The position numbers and the translations under genes were made by a program. The notes beneath the pieces were generated by a model, which made no database searches, was not told the DNA's origin, and saw only the letters and a program-made list of their open reading frames with translations. From Micromonospora yangpuensis (lineage in GTDB: Bacteria; Actinomycetota; Actinomycetes; Mycobacteriales; Micromonosporaceae), in assembly GCF_900091615.1 (NCBI RefSeq), contig NZ_FMIA01000002.1, positions 4,774,001 through 4,838,000 on the forward strand: a DNA stretch of 64,000 bases, written 5' to 3'. Below, piece by piece: positions 45,096 to 53,466 of this stretch. Each line of letters begins with the position of its first letter. The stretch's first letter is position 1.

Positions 45096-45749
45096 GTGCA
45101 TCGACGAGTGGCCGTACTGGCCGCGCTCACCCTGACCGTCATCACCGGCTGCGCCGGAGGCGAGGACGGCCCAGTCGGATCGGTGGCCCCGTCGGCCAGC
45201 GGCCAGGTCGCGGCCGGTCCGCCCTGGCACGACGAGATCGCCCCGGCGGCGGCCGGTGGCACGGTCGGTGGCCCCGGCAGCGGCTGCGAACTGCCGGTCA
45301 CCTTCGACGTCGTGAAGGGACGGACCGCCAAGCCGGTCAGCGAAGACGGCCTGGGTCAGGAGCTGGCTAAGATCACCGGTGCGACCCCCCGTTGCGAGAT
45401 CGACGGTCGGCCGGACAGCGCCGGTTTCCTGCGGGTGTGGACGGCGGCCCAGCCGACGGTCGAGCCCCGACCGGCGTTGGAGGCGTACCTGGCCGGGGCG
45501 GGGCAGCTGAGCAGCAAGGTCACCGACGCGCAGTACCGGACGGTGCGGGCCGGCACCTTCGACGCGGTCGAGGTGTCCTGGATCGCCACCAGCGAAAATC
45601 TCGACGAGAAGCAGCGGGAGTGGGCCCTGGCGGTGCGGGCCGGTGAGCAGACCGTGCTGCTGACCGCAAACGAGAGCATCCTCGCGGAGATCGAGGACGT
45701 CGTCCCGGGCTACCGCCTGGCCGCCCGGACCCTCGCCCCCATCACCTGA
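45096..45749 (+). CDS. Hypothetical lipoprotein
   Basis: 217 aa from GTG at 45096 behind GACGAGGAA. The signal peptide ends in a lipobox (TLTVITGC), so Cys19 should be lipidated. A Ser/Pro/Gly linker precedes a domain with VTFDVVKGRTAKPVSEDGLGQELAK and YRTVRAGTFDAVEVSWIATSENLDEKQREWALAVRAGEQTVLLTA. This arrangement is common in actinobacterial surface lipoproteins without known function. TAACGT near 45043 may be its -10. It converges with the ROK kinase gene across a repeat. Confidence 0.8.
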   Translation: MHRRVAVLAALTLTVITGCAGGEDGPVGSVAPSASGQVAAGPPWHDEIAPAAAGGTVGGPGSGCELPVTFDVVKGRTAKPVSEDGLGQELAKITGATPRCEIDGRPDSAGFLRVWTAAQPTVEPRPALEAYLAGAGQLSSKVTDAQYRTVRAGTFDAVEVSWIATSENLDEKQREWALAVRAGEQTVLLTANESILAEIEDVVPGYRLAARTLAPIT

Positions 45750-45779
45750 CCCGGTGGCCCGCCACCACCTGACCCGGTG

Positions 45780-45860
45780 AAGGAAGGGCCCCTTGTTAAC
45801 GGGCGGTGGTGAGCGGGGTACCCCTCTCTACCGAAAGCGTTAACAAGGGGCCCTTCCTTA
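45780..45860 (+). repeat. Dispersed hairpin repeat, double-arm copy (copy 9)
   Basis: AAGGAAGGGCCCCTTGTTAAC (left) and its complement (right, 45840-45860) enclose an inner GAGCGGGGTACCCCTCTC-type hairpin and TACCGAAAGC. It lies between convergent genes and supplies the TAA stop (45858-45860) of the ROK gene. Confidence 0.9.
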
Positions 45861-46784
45861 CACCTGGGCGGGGACGGCCTCGCGGGCCAGGGTGACCGCA
45901 CCGAGCAGGGCGGCGTCGTCGGCGAACCTGGAGAGCACCAGCTCCGGGCGGTGCGGCAGCACCTCGGTGAGCCGGTCGGTGAGCAAGCCCCGGATCAGCT
46001 CGCTGCCGGCCATCCCACCGACCAGCACCACCCGCTGCGGATCGAGCAGCAGGCAGCACGTGACCAGGTGTCGGGCCAGCTCGTCGAGGCGGGTCAGGAG
46101 CGCCGCACGCAGGGCACCCGGAGCCCCGGAGCGGTCGGCGAGCCCCGCCGCGCCGCCGGCGACGCCCAGTTCGGCGGCGAGGCCGTCCAGGGCCCGGCCG
46201 GAGAACTCCAGCTCCAGCATGGTTCCGGGCCAGGGTGTGCCACTGACGGCGTACCCGATCTCGCCGGCCGCGCCGTGGTGCCCGGCGAGCACGGTGCCGC
46301 GCACCGTCACCGCTGCCGCGACCCCGGTGCCGAGCCCGACGACCAGGCCGGGGTCGGCGTCGCGCAGGGCACCGAGGCGCAGCTCGGCCAGGGCTGCGGC
46401 GTTCAGGTCGTTGTCGACGGCGACGGTGGCCACCCCGAGCCGGGCCCGGACCGCCTCGGCCAGCCGCAGGCGTTCCCAGCCGGGCACGTTCGGAGCCAGG
46501 TCGATGCCGTCGGGGCGGACCACCCCGGGCGAGGCGATCCCGGCGGCGTCGACCGTGCCGCCGTGCGCGGCGACCAGCTTCGCGGCGAGGGTCAGGGCCC
46601 GCTCCAGGGCCTGTGGCGCACCCTGCTCGGCGTGCGTCGGCACCCGCTCGTGGGCGAGCAGCCGGCCCTGGCCGTCGGCCACCCCGACGGCCATCTTGGT
46701 GCCGCCGAAGTCGACGCCGAGCAGCAGCCCGTGCTCCCCGCTGTCGACCGCCGCCGACCGTCCCGGCAACCGGACACTGGTCAT
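45858..46784 (-). CDS. ROK-family sugar kinase-like protein
   Basis: 308 aa from ATG at 46784, overlapping the upstream lyase stop by 4 bp. The ATP-binding phosphate loop is LLLGVDFGGTKMAVGVADGQG and the catalytic Asp lies in VAVDNDLNAAALAE. GAAGEIGYAV corresponds to the ROK segment normally ending GEIGH, and the Cys-x-Cys-Gly-x2-Gly-Cys zinc motif is absent (GTPWPGTMLELEF). It is thus a divergent ROK kinase, perhaps with altered substrate. As last gene of the catabolic cluster it may phosphorylate a released sugar or polyol. Its stop codon is inside the adjacent repeat. Confidence 0.85.
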   Translation of the reverse strand: MTSVRLPGRSAAVDSGEHGLLLGVDFGGTKMAVGVADGQGRLLAHERVPTHAEQGAPQALERALTLAAKLVAAHGGTVDAAGIASPGVVRPDGIDLAPNVPGWERLRLAEAVRARLGVATVAVDNDLNAAALAELRLGALRDADPGLVVGLGTGVAAAVTVRGTVLAGHHGAAGEIGYAVSGTPWPGTMLELEFSGRALDGLAAELGVAGGAAGLADRSGAPGALRAALLTRLDELARHLVTCCLLLDPQRVVLVGGMAGSELIRGLLTDRLTEVLPHRPELVLSRFADDAALLGAVTLAREAVPAQV

Positions 46785-48337
46785 CGGACCACTGCCCCGG
46801 CCGAGTCGGGGCCGGCCGACGCCGGCCCGACCGTCGCCGCACCAGAGCCCGCCGACGTCACACCAGAACCGGCCGAGTCGGGGCCGGCCGCCATCGCCTC
46901 GGCGGTGGCGTCGAGGGCGGTGTCGGCGGCGGCGAGCCGCTCGCGGACGGCGGCCAGCCGTCGGGACACCTGGTCGAACCGGGCGCGCACCAGGTGGACC
47001 TGGGTGCGGACCGCCTCGGTGCCCGGGCCGTCGGCCTGGGCCCGGTCCAGCACCTGGGCCGGCTGGACGGCGGCGGTGATCAGGTCGGTGACGGCGTGGT
47101 CGGTCAGGGGTGCGGTAAGTCCCTCGGCGGCCTGCCGGACGGTCTCGGCGGTCCAGGTCGCCGGTTGTCCGGCGCGGACCAGCCGGCCGACCACCGAGTG
47201 TGCGGCCCGGAACGGTACGCCGTGGCGGGTGAGCGCGTCGGCGGCGGCGGTCGTGGTGGCCCCGGAGGCGACGATCTCGGCCGCGGACGGTGGCTCCAGC
47301 GGCTCGATCTCGGCGAGGAAGCCGCCGAGCAGGGCGAAGAACCGGTCGGCGCGGTCGTTGCTCTCCCAGAGCCGGACCTGCACGTCGGTGGTGGCGTTGT
47401 TGGAGTCCTCCCACCAGGCCGCGCCGACGTTGTTGAGCACCGAGGCGGCGTCGGCGGCGGCCTGACCGGCGTAGGAGACCAGATGTTCCAGCACCACCGG
47501 GTTGCGCTTCTGCGGCATGATGCTGCTGCCCTGGGTGAAGTCGCCGGGGGTGGTCACCCAGCGCCAGCTCAGCCAGTCCATCAGGGTCCGGGCCAGCCGG
47601 GCGCCGGTGGCCAGGGACCGGGCGTTGTGGGTGCCCACCTGGACCAGGTGGTCGGCGCCGGCCACCGCCTCGTACGAGTTGGTGACCAGGGCGGCGAAGC
47701 CGAGCAGCTCGGCGACCCGGGCGGGGGCGATGTCCAGGTCGGTGCCGGCGAAGGCGCAGGAGCCCAGCGGCGAGGTGTTCAGCGTGTCGATCAGGTCGGC
47801 GTAGCCGAGGGCCTCACCGGCCAGCGCCTCGGCGTACCCGGTCAGGGCGTGGCCGATGGTGGTGGGCTGGGCCGGGCGGCGGTGGGTGTAGCCGGTGATC
47901 ACCACGTCGGCGTACCGGTGGGCGGCGTCCAGGGCGGTGGCCCCGGTGGCGAGGACCCGGTCGAGCACCCCGATCAGCTGGTCGCGCAGGAGCATCCGGA
48001 ACACCCCGGCGTCGAGGTCGTTGCGGCTGCGCGCCATCTGCACGTCCAGCTCACCGGTGGGGATGCCGCAGGCCGCCGCGAGTCGCTTCTCCACCAGGTA
48101 GTAGGTGTCCTCGAAGCTGCCGTCGAAGTCCGGCGCGGGCGCGGTGTCGGCGCGCAGCTCGGCCAACCCGCGCAGCAGCCGGGCCCCCCGGTCGGCCGGC
48201 ACCAGGCCCTGCTCGGTCAGCATCACCACGTGCGCCTGGCTGGCCCGGACCATCGCCGGGAAGAGGTACCCGACGTGGTGGTCGTAGGTGGGCCGCAGGT
48301 GGTGCCGCTGGTACGTGGTCAGCGCGGGTGTGCTCAT
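46781..48337 (-). CDS. Argininosuccinate lyase-family C-N lyase
   Basis: 518 aa from ATG at 48337, longer than ArgH (~460) by a low-complexity C-terminus (AAGPDSAGSGVTSAGSG). It has the superfamily signature GSSIMPQKRNP at 270-280 with catalytic Ser, SRNDLDAG at about 104-111 and TGYTHRRPAQPTTIGH at 148-163 (Thr151/His152). The acid-base residues are kept, but THLQ of true ArgH is THRR here. Members eliminate fumarate or a related acid from N-substituted aspartates. Placement among transport and hydrolase genes argues for catabolism rather than arginine synthesis. Substrate unknown. Confidence 0.85.
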   Translation of the reverse strand: MSTPALTTYQRHHLRPTYDHHVGYLFPAMVRASQAHVVMLTEQGLVPADRGARLLRGLAELRADTAPAPDFDGSFEDTYYLVEKRLAAACGIPTGELDVQMARSRNDLDAGVFRMLLRDQLIGVLDRVLATGATALDAAHRYADVVITGYTHRRPAQPTTIGHALTGYAEALAGEALGYADLIDTLNTSPLGSCAFAGTDLDIAPARVAELLGFAALVTNSYEAVAGADHLVQVGTHNARSLATGARLARTLMDWLSWRWVTTPGDFTQGSSIMPQKRNPVVLEHLVSYAGQAAADAASVLNNVGAAWWEDSNNATTDVQVRLWESNDRADRFFALLGGFLAEIEPLEPPSAAEIVASGATTTAAADALTRHGVPFRAAHSVVGRLVRAGQPATWTAETVRQAAEGLTAPLTDHAVTDLITAAVQPAQVLDRAQADGPGTEAVRTQVHLVRARFDQVSRRLAAVRERLAAADTALDATAEAMAAGPDSAGSGVTSAGSGAATVGPASAGPDSAGAVVR

Positions 48338-48408
48338 CAGAGGATCCTTACTTCCTTCCAGGCCGGGGGGCGACTCGGATCGCCGGCCCCGGCGGTGGGG
48401 TCGGCCGG

Positions 48409-49356
48409 TCAGTCGGTCAGGCCGAGCAGCCGTTCGGCGTTCCCGGCGAAGATCGCGCGCAGGTGGTCGTCGGGCAGCCCCAGCTCCCGGCAGATCCGCA
48501 GCTGGTCGTCGAGGTAGCGGGTGACGTAGCCACGCGGGAACCAGGACGAGTCGCTGCCGAAGACGATCCGCTGCGGCCCGATGGTCTCGTAGCAGCGGCG
48601 GAAAAGGTCCTCCAGGGTCAGCTTGTACGGCATCCAGCGCACCCACTGGTTGGACCCGGAGGTGTCGACGTGGATGTTGGGGCAGCCCCACGCGGCGAAG
48701 AGCAGCTCCTGGACGTACTGCACGCCGAAGTGCGGGACGACCACGGCCAGCTCGGGAAAGCGGCGGGCCATCCGGGCCAGCTCCTCGGGGCCGCCGTACC
48801 GGCCGAAGGTGAGCCCACCGGCGCTGCCGTAGTGTCCGATATGGATTAGCACCGGCACGCCGAGGCGCTGGGCGGTGCCCCAGAGCGGGTCGAGGTCGGC
48901 GCCGTCCAGCGGGCCGCGCAGCAGCGGGGCGAAGAGCTTCAGCCCGCGCAGGCCCCGTTCGGTCACCGCGCGCTCCAGCTCGGCGGCGGCGTCGGGGGCG
49001 TACGGATCGTGGTGGGCGAAGCCGAGCAGCACGTCCGGGTGGCGGTCGACCACGTCGGCCACGGCGTCGTTGCCGCCGCCGGTGACGAAGACCGCCCGCC
49101 GGACGCGTACCGCCCGCAGTTCCTGCGCCCACCGGTCGGCCTCGTCCTGCCAGCGCGGCGCGGGCGGCTCCGGGTCGGGAAAGCCCCAGGCCTGCCGCCA
49201 CGCCCGCGCCTGCGGCGCGGAGGCGGCGGTACGGACGGCCCGGTCGTGCTCCCCGCCGGGGTGCATCCCGGCGGCCTGCTCGCAGGCGTGGATCGTCTCG
49301 TCGGCGGCGATCCGGAAGTGCAGGTGGAAGTCGACGACGTCGAGCCCGCGGTCCAT
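48409..49356 (-). CDS. Amidohydrolase-2 family metal-dependent hydrolase
   Basis: 315 aa from ATG at 49356 with GGAGGGGG upstream; the GTG at 49362 overlaps the creatininase stop but lies too near the ribosome site. TIM-barrel motifs are VVDFHLHF (first metal His pair), LRGLKLFAP, VLIHIGHYG, VVPHFG and RIVFGSDSSWFPRGY with the catalytic Asp. The family includes decarboxylases and hydrolases of cyclic or aromatic acids. It is part of the ABC/creatininase operon, so it probably acts on the imported compound or a product. Substrate not identified. Confidence 0.88.
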   Translation of the reverse strand: MDRGLDVVDFHLHFRIAADETIHACEQAAGMHPGGEHDRAVRTAASAPQARAWRQAWGFPDPEPPAPRWQDEADRWAQELRAVRVRRAVFVTGGGNDAVADVVDRHPDVLLGFAHHDPYAPDAAAELERAVTERGLRGLKLFAPLLRGPLDGADLDPLWGTAQRLGVPVLIHIGHYGSAGGLTFGRYGGPEELARMARRFPELAVVVPHFGVQYVQELLFAAWGCPNIHVDTSGSNQWVRWMPYKLTLEDLFRRCYETIGPQRIVFGSDSSWFPRGYVTRYLDDQLRICRELGLPDDHLRAIFAGNAERLLGLTD

Positions 49357-49358
49357 GG

Positions 49359-50306
49359 TCACGCCCCCTCCGGCCCGGCGGTCGGCAGCGGGTCGGCGGT
49401 GGGGGCGGCCGGCGACGGGGCGGCGACCCAGGCGGCGACGATCTCCCGGAGCCGGGCGCCGGCGAGCTGCCGGACCCGCCGACCGATGGCCTCGTCGGCC
49501 AGCGAGATGTGCCCGGACCAGCCCTGCCAGGGATCGGGTCGGGACTCCACCAGCACGTACGGGTGGCTCACCGGCAGCTTCGGCTTCGGCGGCAGGTCCT
49601 CGACCGCGTCGAGGCGTACCGCGTCGGGGTCGAAGCCGAGCACCCCGGAGGTCTCGTACGCGCCGCCGTGGCCGCGCGCCGGCAGGTCGCCGTAGATGTC
49701 GGTGGTCTCCGCCGGGGTGACCAGCTGGAACCAGTTGACCAGCAGCAGGCTGGCGGTGCGCCGGCCGGAGACCCACTCCATCGCGGCCCGGACGGTGGAC
49801 ATGTTGGCGTCGTGACCGTTGACGATCAGCAGTCGGGAGAAGCCGGTGGCGACGATGCCCTCGATCACGTCGGCCAGGTAGCCGACCGCGATCTCCGGGC
49901 GGATCGCCACGGTGCCGGGCCACGGTCGGGTCTGTCCGGGGCAGGCCGCGTACGGCACGGCCGGGAAGAGCACCCCGCGCGGCCCGGCGCCGTCGCCGGC
50001 GCTCTCGGCCGCAGAACCGTCGCCGGCGCTCTCGGCCGCAGAACCGTCGCCGGCACTCTCGGCCGCGAAGCCCTCGGCGAGGATGAGGTCGGTGCCGAGC
50101 GGCAGGTGCGGGCCGTGCCACTCGACCGCGCCGACCGGCAGCACCGCGAAGTCCGCCGCGGCGGCGACCGCCGCGAGTTCACCGCCGGGCACCCGGCTGA
50201 CCGGGACCAGCCCACCGGCCCCGCCGAGGACACCGCCGGCCGGGCCGGCCGGGCCGGGAGTTCCGCCGGCCGCGCCGGACCTCTGAGCAGGGTTCACGCC
50301 GTCCAC
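49359..50306 (-). CDS. Creatininase-family amidohydrolase
   Basis: 315 aa from GTG at 50306, with GGGAGGCGGC upstream; it overlaps the permease stop. Metal ligands are visible: Glu62/His64 and Asp73 in VEWHGPHLPLGTD, His165 in VNGHDAN, and Glu218 in HGGAYETSG. Family members open lactams or cyclic amides (creatinine), or trim peptides (MftE). A 27-bp in-frame triplication adds Ala-Glu-Ser-Ala-Gly-Asp-Gly repeats (about residues 81-107) just after the metal site. The first ~35 residues are Gly/Pro/Ala-rich. Probable second or first enzymatic step of this cluster. Confidence 0.88.
   Translation of the reverse strand: MDGVNPAQRSGAAGGTPGPAGPAGGVLGGAGGLVPVSRVPGGELAAVAAAADFAVLPVGAVEWHGPHLPLGTDLILAEGFAAESAGDGSAAESAGDGSAAESAGDGAGPRGVLFPAVPYAACPGQTRPWPGTVAIRPEIAVGYLADVIEGIVATGFSRLLIVNGHDANMSTVRAAMEWVSGRRTASLLLVNWFQLVTPAETTDIYGDLPARGHGGAYETSGVLGFDPDAVRLDAVEDLPPKPKLPVSHPYVLVESRPDPWQGWSGHISLADEAIGRRVRQLAGARLREIVAAWVAAPSPAAPTADPLPTAGPEGA
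49987..50067 (-). repeat. 27-bp triplication inside creatininase-family gene
   Basis: Three copies of a 27-bp unit (GAACCGTCGCCGGCGCTCTC plus 7 bases). The second copy is the reference and the outer copies differ at one to three bases. It keeps the reading frame. Confidence 0.9.
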
Positions 50307-52081
50307 TTCGCCGCCTCCCGGGTGGCCTGCCGGCCGGACTGCAGCCGGCCGGAGACCACCATCACCACGAAGATCAGCACCACCTGGAGCATGCCGTACG
50401 CCGCGGCGGTGCCGACCTCGAACGAGTACATCCGGTTGTTGATCTCGACCGAGATCGGTGCGGTCTGCGAGGTGTAGATCAGCACCGAGGCGACGAACTC
50501 ACCGACGCCGTTGACGAAGGCGAGCAGCGCGCCGGCGGCCACCCCGGGGATCATCAGCCGCAGGGTCACCGTGCCGAACGCCCGCGCCCAGGAGGCACCC
50601 AGGTTGCGGGCCGCCTCCTCCAACGAGGGGTCGATCTGGGCAAGCGTCGCCGAGCTGGACCGGAACACCAGCGGCAGGAACCGCACGAAGTACGCCAGCG
50701 GCATGATCCAGAAGGTGCCGATCAGCACCTGACCGAAGCTGAACGCGTTGCCGGTGCTGAACGCCGAGATCAGGTTGATCGCGACCACCGTGCCGGGCAG
50801 CGCCCAGGCCAGCATGACCGCCACGTCCAGTAGGGCCCGGCCGCGGAAGTCCAGCCGGCGCACCGCGTACGCGATCAGCACGCCGACCACGACGCAGCCG
50901 ACGGTGGCGATCAGGCTCATCTGCAACGAGTTGAGGATGGGCTGGAACGCGTCCGGGTCGGAGAAGATCGTGACGAAGTTCTGCCAGGTGTACGCGGACG
51001 GGATCACCTCGGTCGTCCAGGAGCCGTCCTCGGAGAACGCCACCAGGCCGATGGTCGCCACCGGGGCCAGCAGGACCATGGTGGCCAGGATCGAGGCGGC
51101 CAGGGCGAGCCACTTGCCGAACGGGTTGGTGATCTCCCGACGGTGCGCGGCGACCCCCTTGGACTGGGAGCGGTAGCTGCGCCGCCCCTCGTACCAGCGC
51201 ATGCCCAGCAGGAACAGCACCGAGACCACCGCGAGCACCGAGGCGTAGGTCGAGGCCATCGGCAGGTCGCCGTTGGTCCGGTTGATGTAGATCTGCATGG
51301 TCATCGTCCGGTCCACCCCGAACAACAACGGCGCGGTGTACGACGCCAGCGAGGTCATGAAGACCAGCAGCGAGGCGGAGACCAGGGCCGGGGTGAGCAT
51401 CGGCAGCAGCACCGTCCGCCAGACCCGGACCCGACCGGCGCCGAGGTTGTAGGCGGCCTCCTCCACCGAGGGGTCCATCCCGGCCAGCGCGGCCGAGGCG
51501 GCCAGGTAGAAGAACGGGTACATGGTGAAGGTGTGCACCACCAGCACCCCGGCGATACCGCTGAACGGCAGCACCGGGTTCTCGGTGCCGAGCAGTTGCT
51601 GCAGGCCACGCGGGAGGATGCCGGTCTCGCTGTAGAGCAGCTGGAAGGAGATCGCCCCGATCAGCGGCGGCAGCGCCGCCGGCACCAGGATGATCGCCTC
51701 GATCAACCGGCGGCCGGGGAACGAGAAGCGCTTGAGCAGGAACGCCATCGCCACGCCGACGATGCCGCAGAGCAGCACGCTGGCCGCGGAGATGACCAGC
51801 GAGGTGACCAGCGCGGAGCGGGCCACCCCCTCGCCGCTGAGGAACCTGCCGTCGTTGGCCACCCCGTCCACTCCGACGCTCTCGGCGAAGGTGGCGAACA
51901 TCGGCTGCACGACGTACCCGAAGAGGATCAGGGCCAGCGGGAAGACCAGCAGGTACGGGAACCAGCGCGAGTTGCTGCCGCCGGAGAACCGGTCGGCCAG
52001 GCGCGGCCGGCGCGACCCGCCGTCCGGGGTGGGGTCCTCGGTGACCGGTGGGATGTTGGCGGCGGTGGGGACAGCGGTCAC
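50294..52081 (-). CDS. ABC transporter permease, two fused permease domains
   Basis: 595 aa from GTG at 52081, overlapping the ATPase stop by 4 bp. Twelve or so helices form two BPD-type permease units. EAA loops are seen at about 205-225 (DPSVEEAAYNLGAGRVRVWRTVLLPML) and 500-520 (DPSLEEAARNLGASWARAFGTVTLRLMIPG). This fused layout is found in Fbp/Afu ferric-ion, polyamine and aminoethylphosphonate-type importers. It would pass substrate from the binding protein at 53467 into the cell. The soluble N-terminus (~45 aa) is Pro/Gly-rich. Confidence 0.93.
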   Translation of the reverse strand: MTAVPTAANIPPVTEDPTPDGGSRRPRLADRFSGGSNSRWFPYLLVFPLALILFGYVVQPMFATFAESVGVDGVANDGRFLSGEGVARSALVTSLVISAASVLLCGIVGVAMAFLLKRFSFPGRRLIEAIILVPAALPPLIGAISFQLLYSETGILPRGLQQLLGTENPVLPFSGIAGVLVVHTFTMYPFFYLAASAALAGMDPSVEEAAYNLGAGRVRVWRTVLLPMLTPALVSASLLVFMTSLASYTAPLLFGVDRTMTMQIYINRTNGDLPMASTYASVLAVVSVLFLLGMRWYEGRRSYRSQSKGVAAHRREITNPFGKWLALAASILATMVLLAPVATIGLVAFSEDGSWTTEVIPSAYTWQNFVTIFSDPDAFQPILNSLQMSLIATVGCVVVGVLIAYAVRRLDFRGRALLDVAVMLAWALPGTVVAINLISAFSTGNAFSFGQVLIGTFWIMPLAYFVRFLPLVFRSSSATLAQIDPSLEEAARNLGASWARAFGTVTLRLMIPGVAAGALLAFVNGVGEFVASVLIYTSQTAPISVEINNRMYSFEVGTAAAYGMLQVVLIFVVMVVSGRLQSGRQATREAAKWTA

Positions 52082-53151
52082 GGCCGCACCACCCACATCC
52101 GCTCCCGGGTCAGTCGCAGCCCGACCTGGTCGTCGACGGCGATCCCGGCCGGTACGTCGATCGCGGCCACCTGCACCGCCTCGCCGGCGACGTCGACGAT
52201 CAGGTTGGTGGCCATCCCGGTGAACTCGACCTCGCGGACCAGGCCGGGCAGCGCGCCCGGCTCGCTTGTCGAGGTCAGGCCGATGTGCTCGGGGCGGACC
52301 GAGACCAGGGCGGTGTCCCCTTCGCGCAGGCCGTGCCCGGCGGGTGCGGCGACCGCGGTCTCGCTGCCCTCGGGCAGTCCGACGGTGACGCTTTCCGCCG
52401 CGGCGGCGACCACCGGCAGGCTCAACACGTTGCTGCGGCCGATGAACCGGGCCACGAAGCTGGTCGCCGGCCGGTGGTAGATCTCCTGCGGGGCGCCGAT
52501 CTGCTGCACCCGGCCGGACTCCATCACCGCGATCCGGTCGGACATCGCCATCGCCTCGGCCTGGTCGTGGGTGACGTAGATGCCGGTGGTGCCGGCCTCC
52601 TTCTGGATCCGGCGGATCTCGGTCCGGGTCTCCTCGCGCAGCTTGGCGTCGAGGTTGGACAGCGGCTCGTCCAGCAGCAGCGTCTTGGGCCGGATGACCA
52701 GCGCCCGGGCCAGCGCGACCCGCTGCTGCTGACCGCCGGAGAGCTCGTCGATGCGCCGGCCGCCGTACCCGGCCAGGTGCACCTGACCGAGGGCCTCCTC
52801 CACCCGGCGCTTCGCCTCGGCCCGGCCGACCTTGCGGATCTTCAGGCCGTACGCGACGTTCTGCCCGACCGACATGTGCGGGAAGAGCGCGTAGTTCTGG
52901 AACACCATGCCGGTGTCCCGCTTGTTCGGCGGGCGGCGGGTGACGTCCTCCTGGCCGAACCGGATCCGGCCGGAGGTGGGAAAGTAGAACCCGGCCACCA
53001 TCCGCAGCGTGGTGGTCTTACCGCAGCCACTCGGGCCGAGCAGGGTGAAGAACTCCCCGGCGGCGATGGTGATGTCGACGTCGTCCACGGCTGCGGTGTC
53101 GCCGCCGCGCGCGAAGCGCTTGCTGACCGACTCCAGCGTGACATCGATCAT
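52078..53151 (-). CDS. ABC transporter ATP-binding protein
   Basis: 357 aa from ATG at 53151 behind AAGGAGGACATC. Walker A is GPSGCGKTT at about 39-47, Q-loop MVFQNYALFPHM, signature ELSGGQQQRVALARAL, Walker B LLLDEPLSNLD and switch His in VTHDQAEAM. The C-terminal TOBE region (RPEHIGLTST, IDVPAGIAVDDQVGLRL) fits the PotA/FbpC/UgpC group. It energises the fused permease encoded next. A repeat unit and a tandem repeat separate it from the binding protein gene upstream, so its own promoter there is possible. Confidence 0.95.
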   Translation of the reverse strand: MIDVTLESVSKRFARGGDTAAVDDVDITIAAGEFFTLLGPSGCGKTTTLRMVAGFYFPTSGRIRFGQEDVTRRPPNKRDTGMVFQNYALFPHMSVGQNVAYGLKIRKVGRAEAKRRVEEALGQVHLAGYGGRRIDELSGGQQQRVALARALVIRPKTLLLDEPLSNLDAKLREETRTEIRRIQKEAGTTGIYVTHDQAEAMAMSDRIAVMESGRVQQIGAPQEIYHRPATSFVARFIGRSNVLSLPVVAAAAESVTVGLPEGSETAVAAPAGHGLREGDTALVSVRPEHIGLTSTSEPGALPGLVREVEFTGMATNLIVDVAGEAVQVAAIDVPAGIAVDDQVGLRLTRERMWVVRP

Positions 53152-53181
53152 GATGTCCTCCTTCAGATGCGCGGGCGGGGT

Positions 53182-53234
53182 GAAAGGAAGGGCCCCTTCT
53201 TAACGCTTCCGGTCGAGAAGGGTCCCCTTCTCAC
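53182..53234 (-). repeat. Dispersed hairpin repeat, single unit (copy 10)
   Basis: GAAAGGAAGGGGCCCCTT-type arm (GAAAGGAAGGGCCCCTTC), GCTTCCGGTCGAG core and a GAGAAGGGTCCCCTTCTC hairpin. It lies 31 bp upstream of the ABC ATPase start, inside the operon-like run. Confidence 0.88.
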
Positions 53235-53342
53235 AGCTCCCGCCGCCGCAACGGCGGGCAACGGGTGCAGCGGCGGGCAGTGCCACCGACTTGGGCCACC
53301 GGGCGGCACGGGCAGCGCCACCGGCAACGCCGCACCACAACG

Positions 53343-53405
53343 GCAGCGCGGGAGCGCCGTGCCGCAGCGCGGGAGCGCCGTGCCGCAGCGCGGGAGCGCC
53401 GTGCC
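53343..53405. repeat. Three exact 21-bp tandem copies
   Basis: Three identical copies of GCAGCGCGGGAGCGCCGTGC plus C, followed by a partial fourth. They lie downstream of the binding-protein gene, 62 bp past its stop. Confidence 0.92.
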
Positions 53406-53466
53406 GCAGCGGAGGTGCAGCGCCGGGGCCGGGACCGGAGTACGCCGGCCCGGCGCGCGTCCGCGG

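Larger units (their letters stand above)
53152..53466. other. 315-bp gap within the ABC locus
   Basis: Between the binding-protein stop and the ATPase start. It holds a dispersed repeat unit and a 21-bp tandem repeat (both listed). No coding frame was accepted; three GC-rich frames read through the repeats only. Confidence 0.6.

Noticed and set aside
46781..48337. Calling this gene argH
   Set aside because: The family is right, but altered motif residues, extra length and catabolic neighbours make the biosynthetic role unlikely.
7503..53234. Insertion sequences
   Set aside because: The dispersed repeats carry no transposase and are only ~50-90 bp; no transposase, integrase or phage gene was found in the window.
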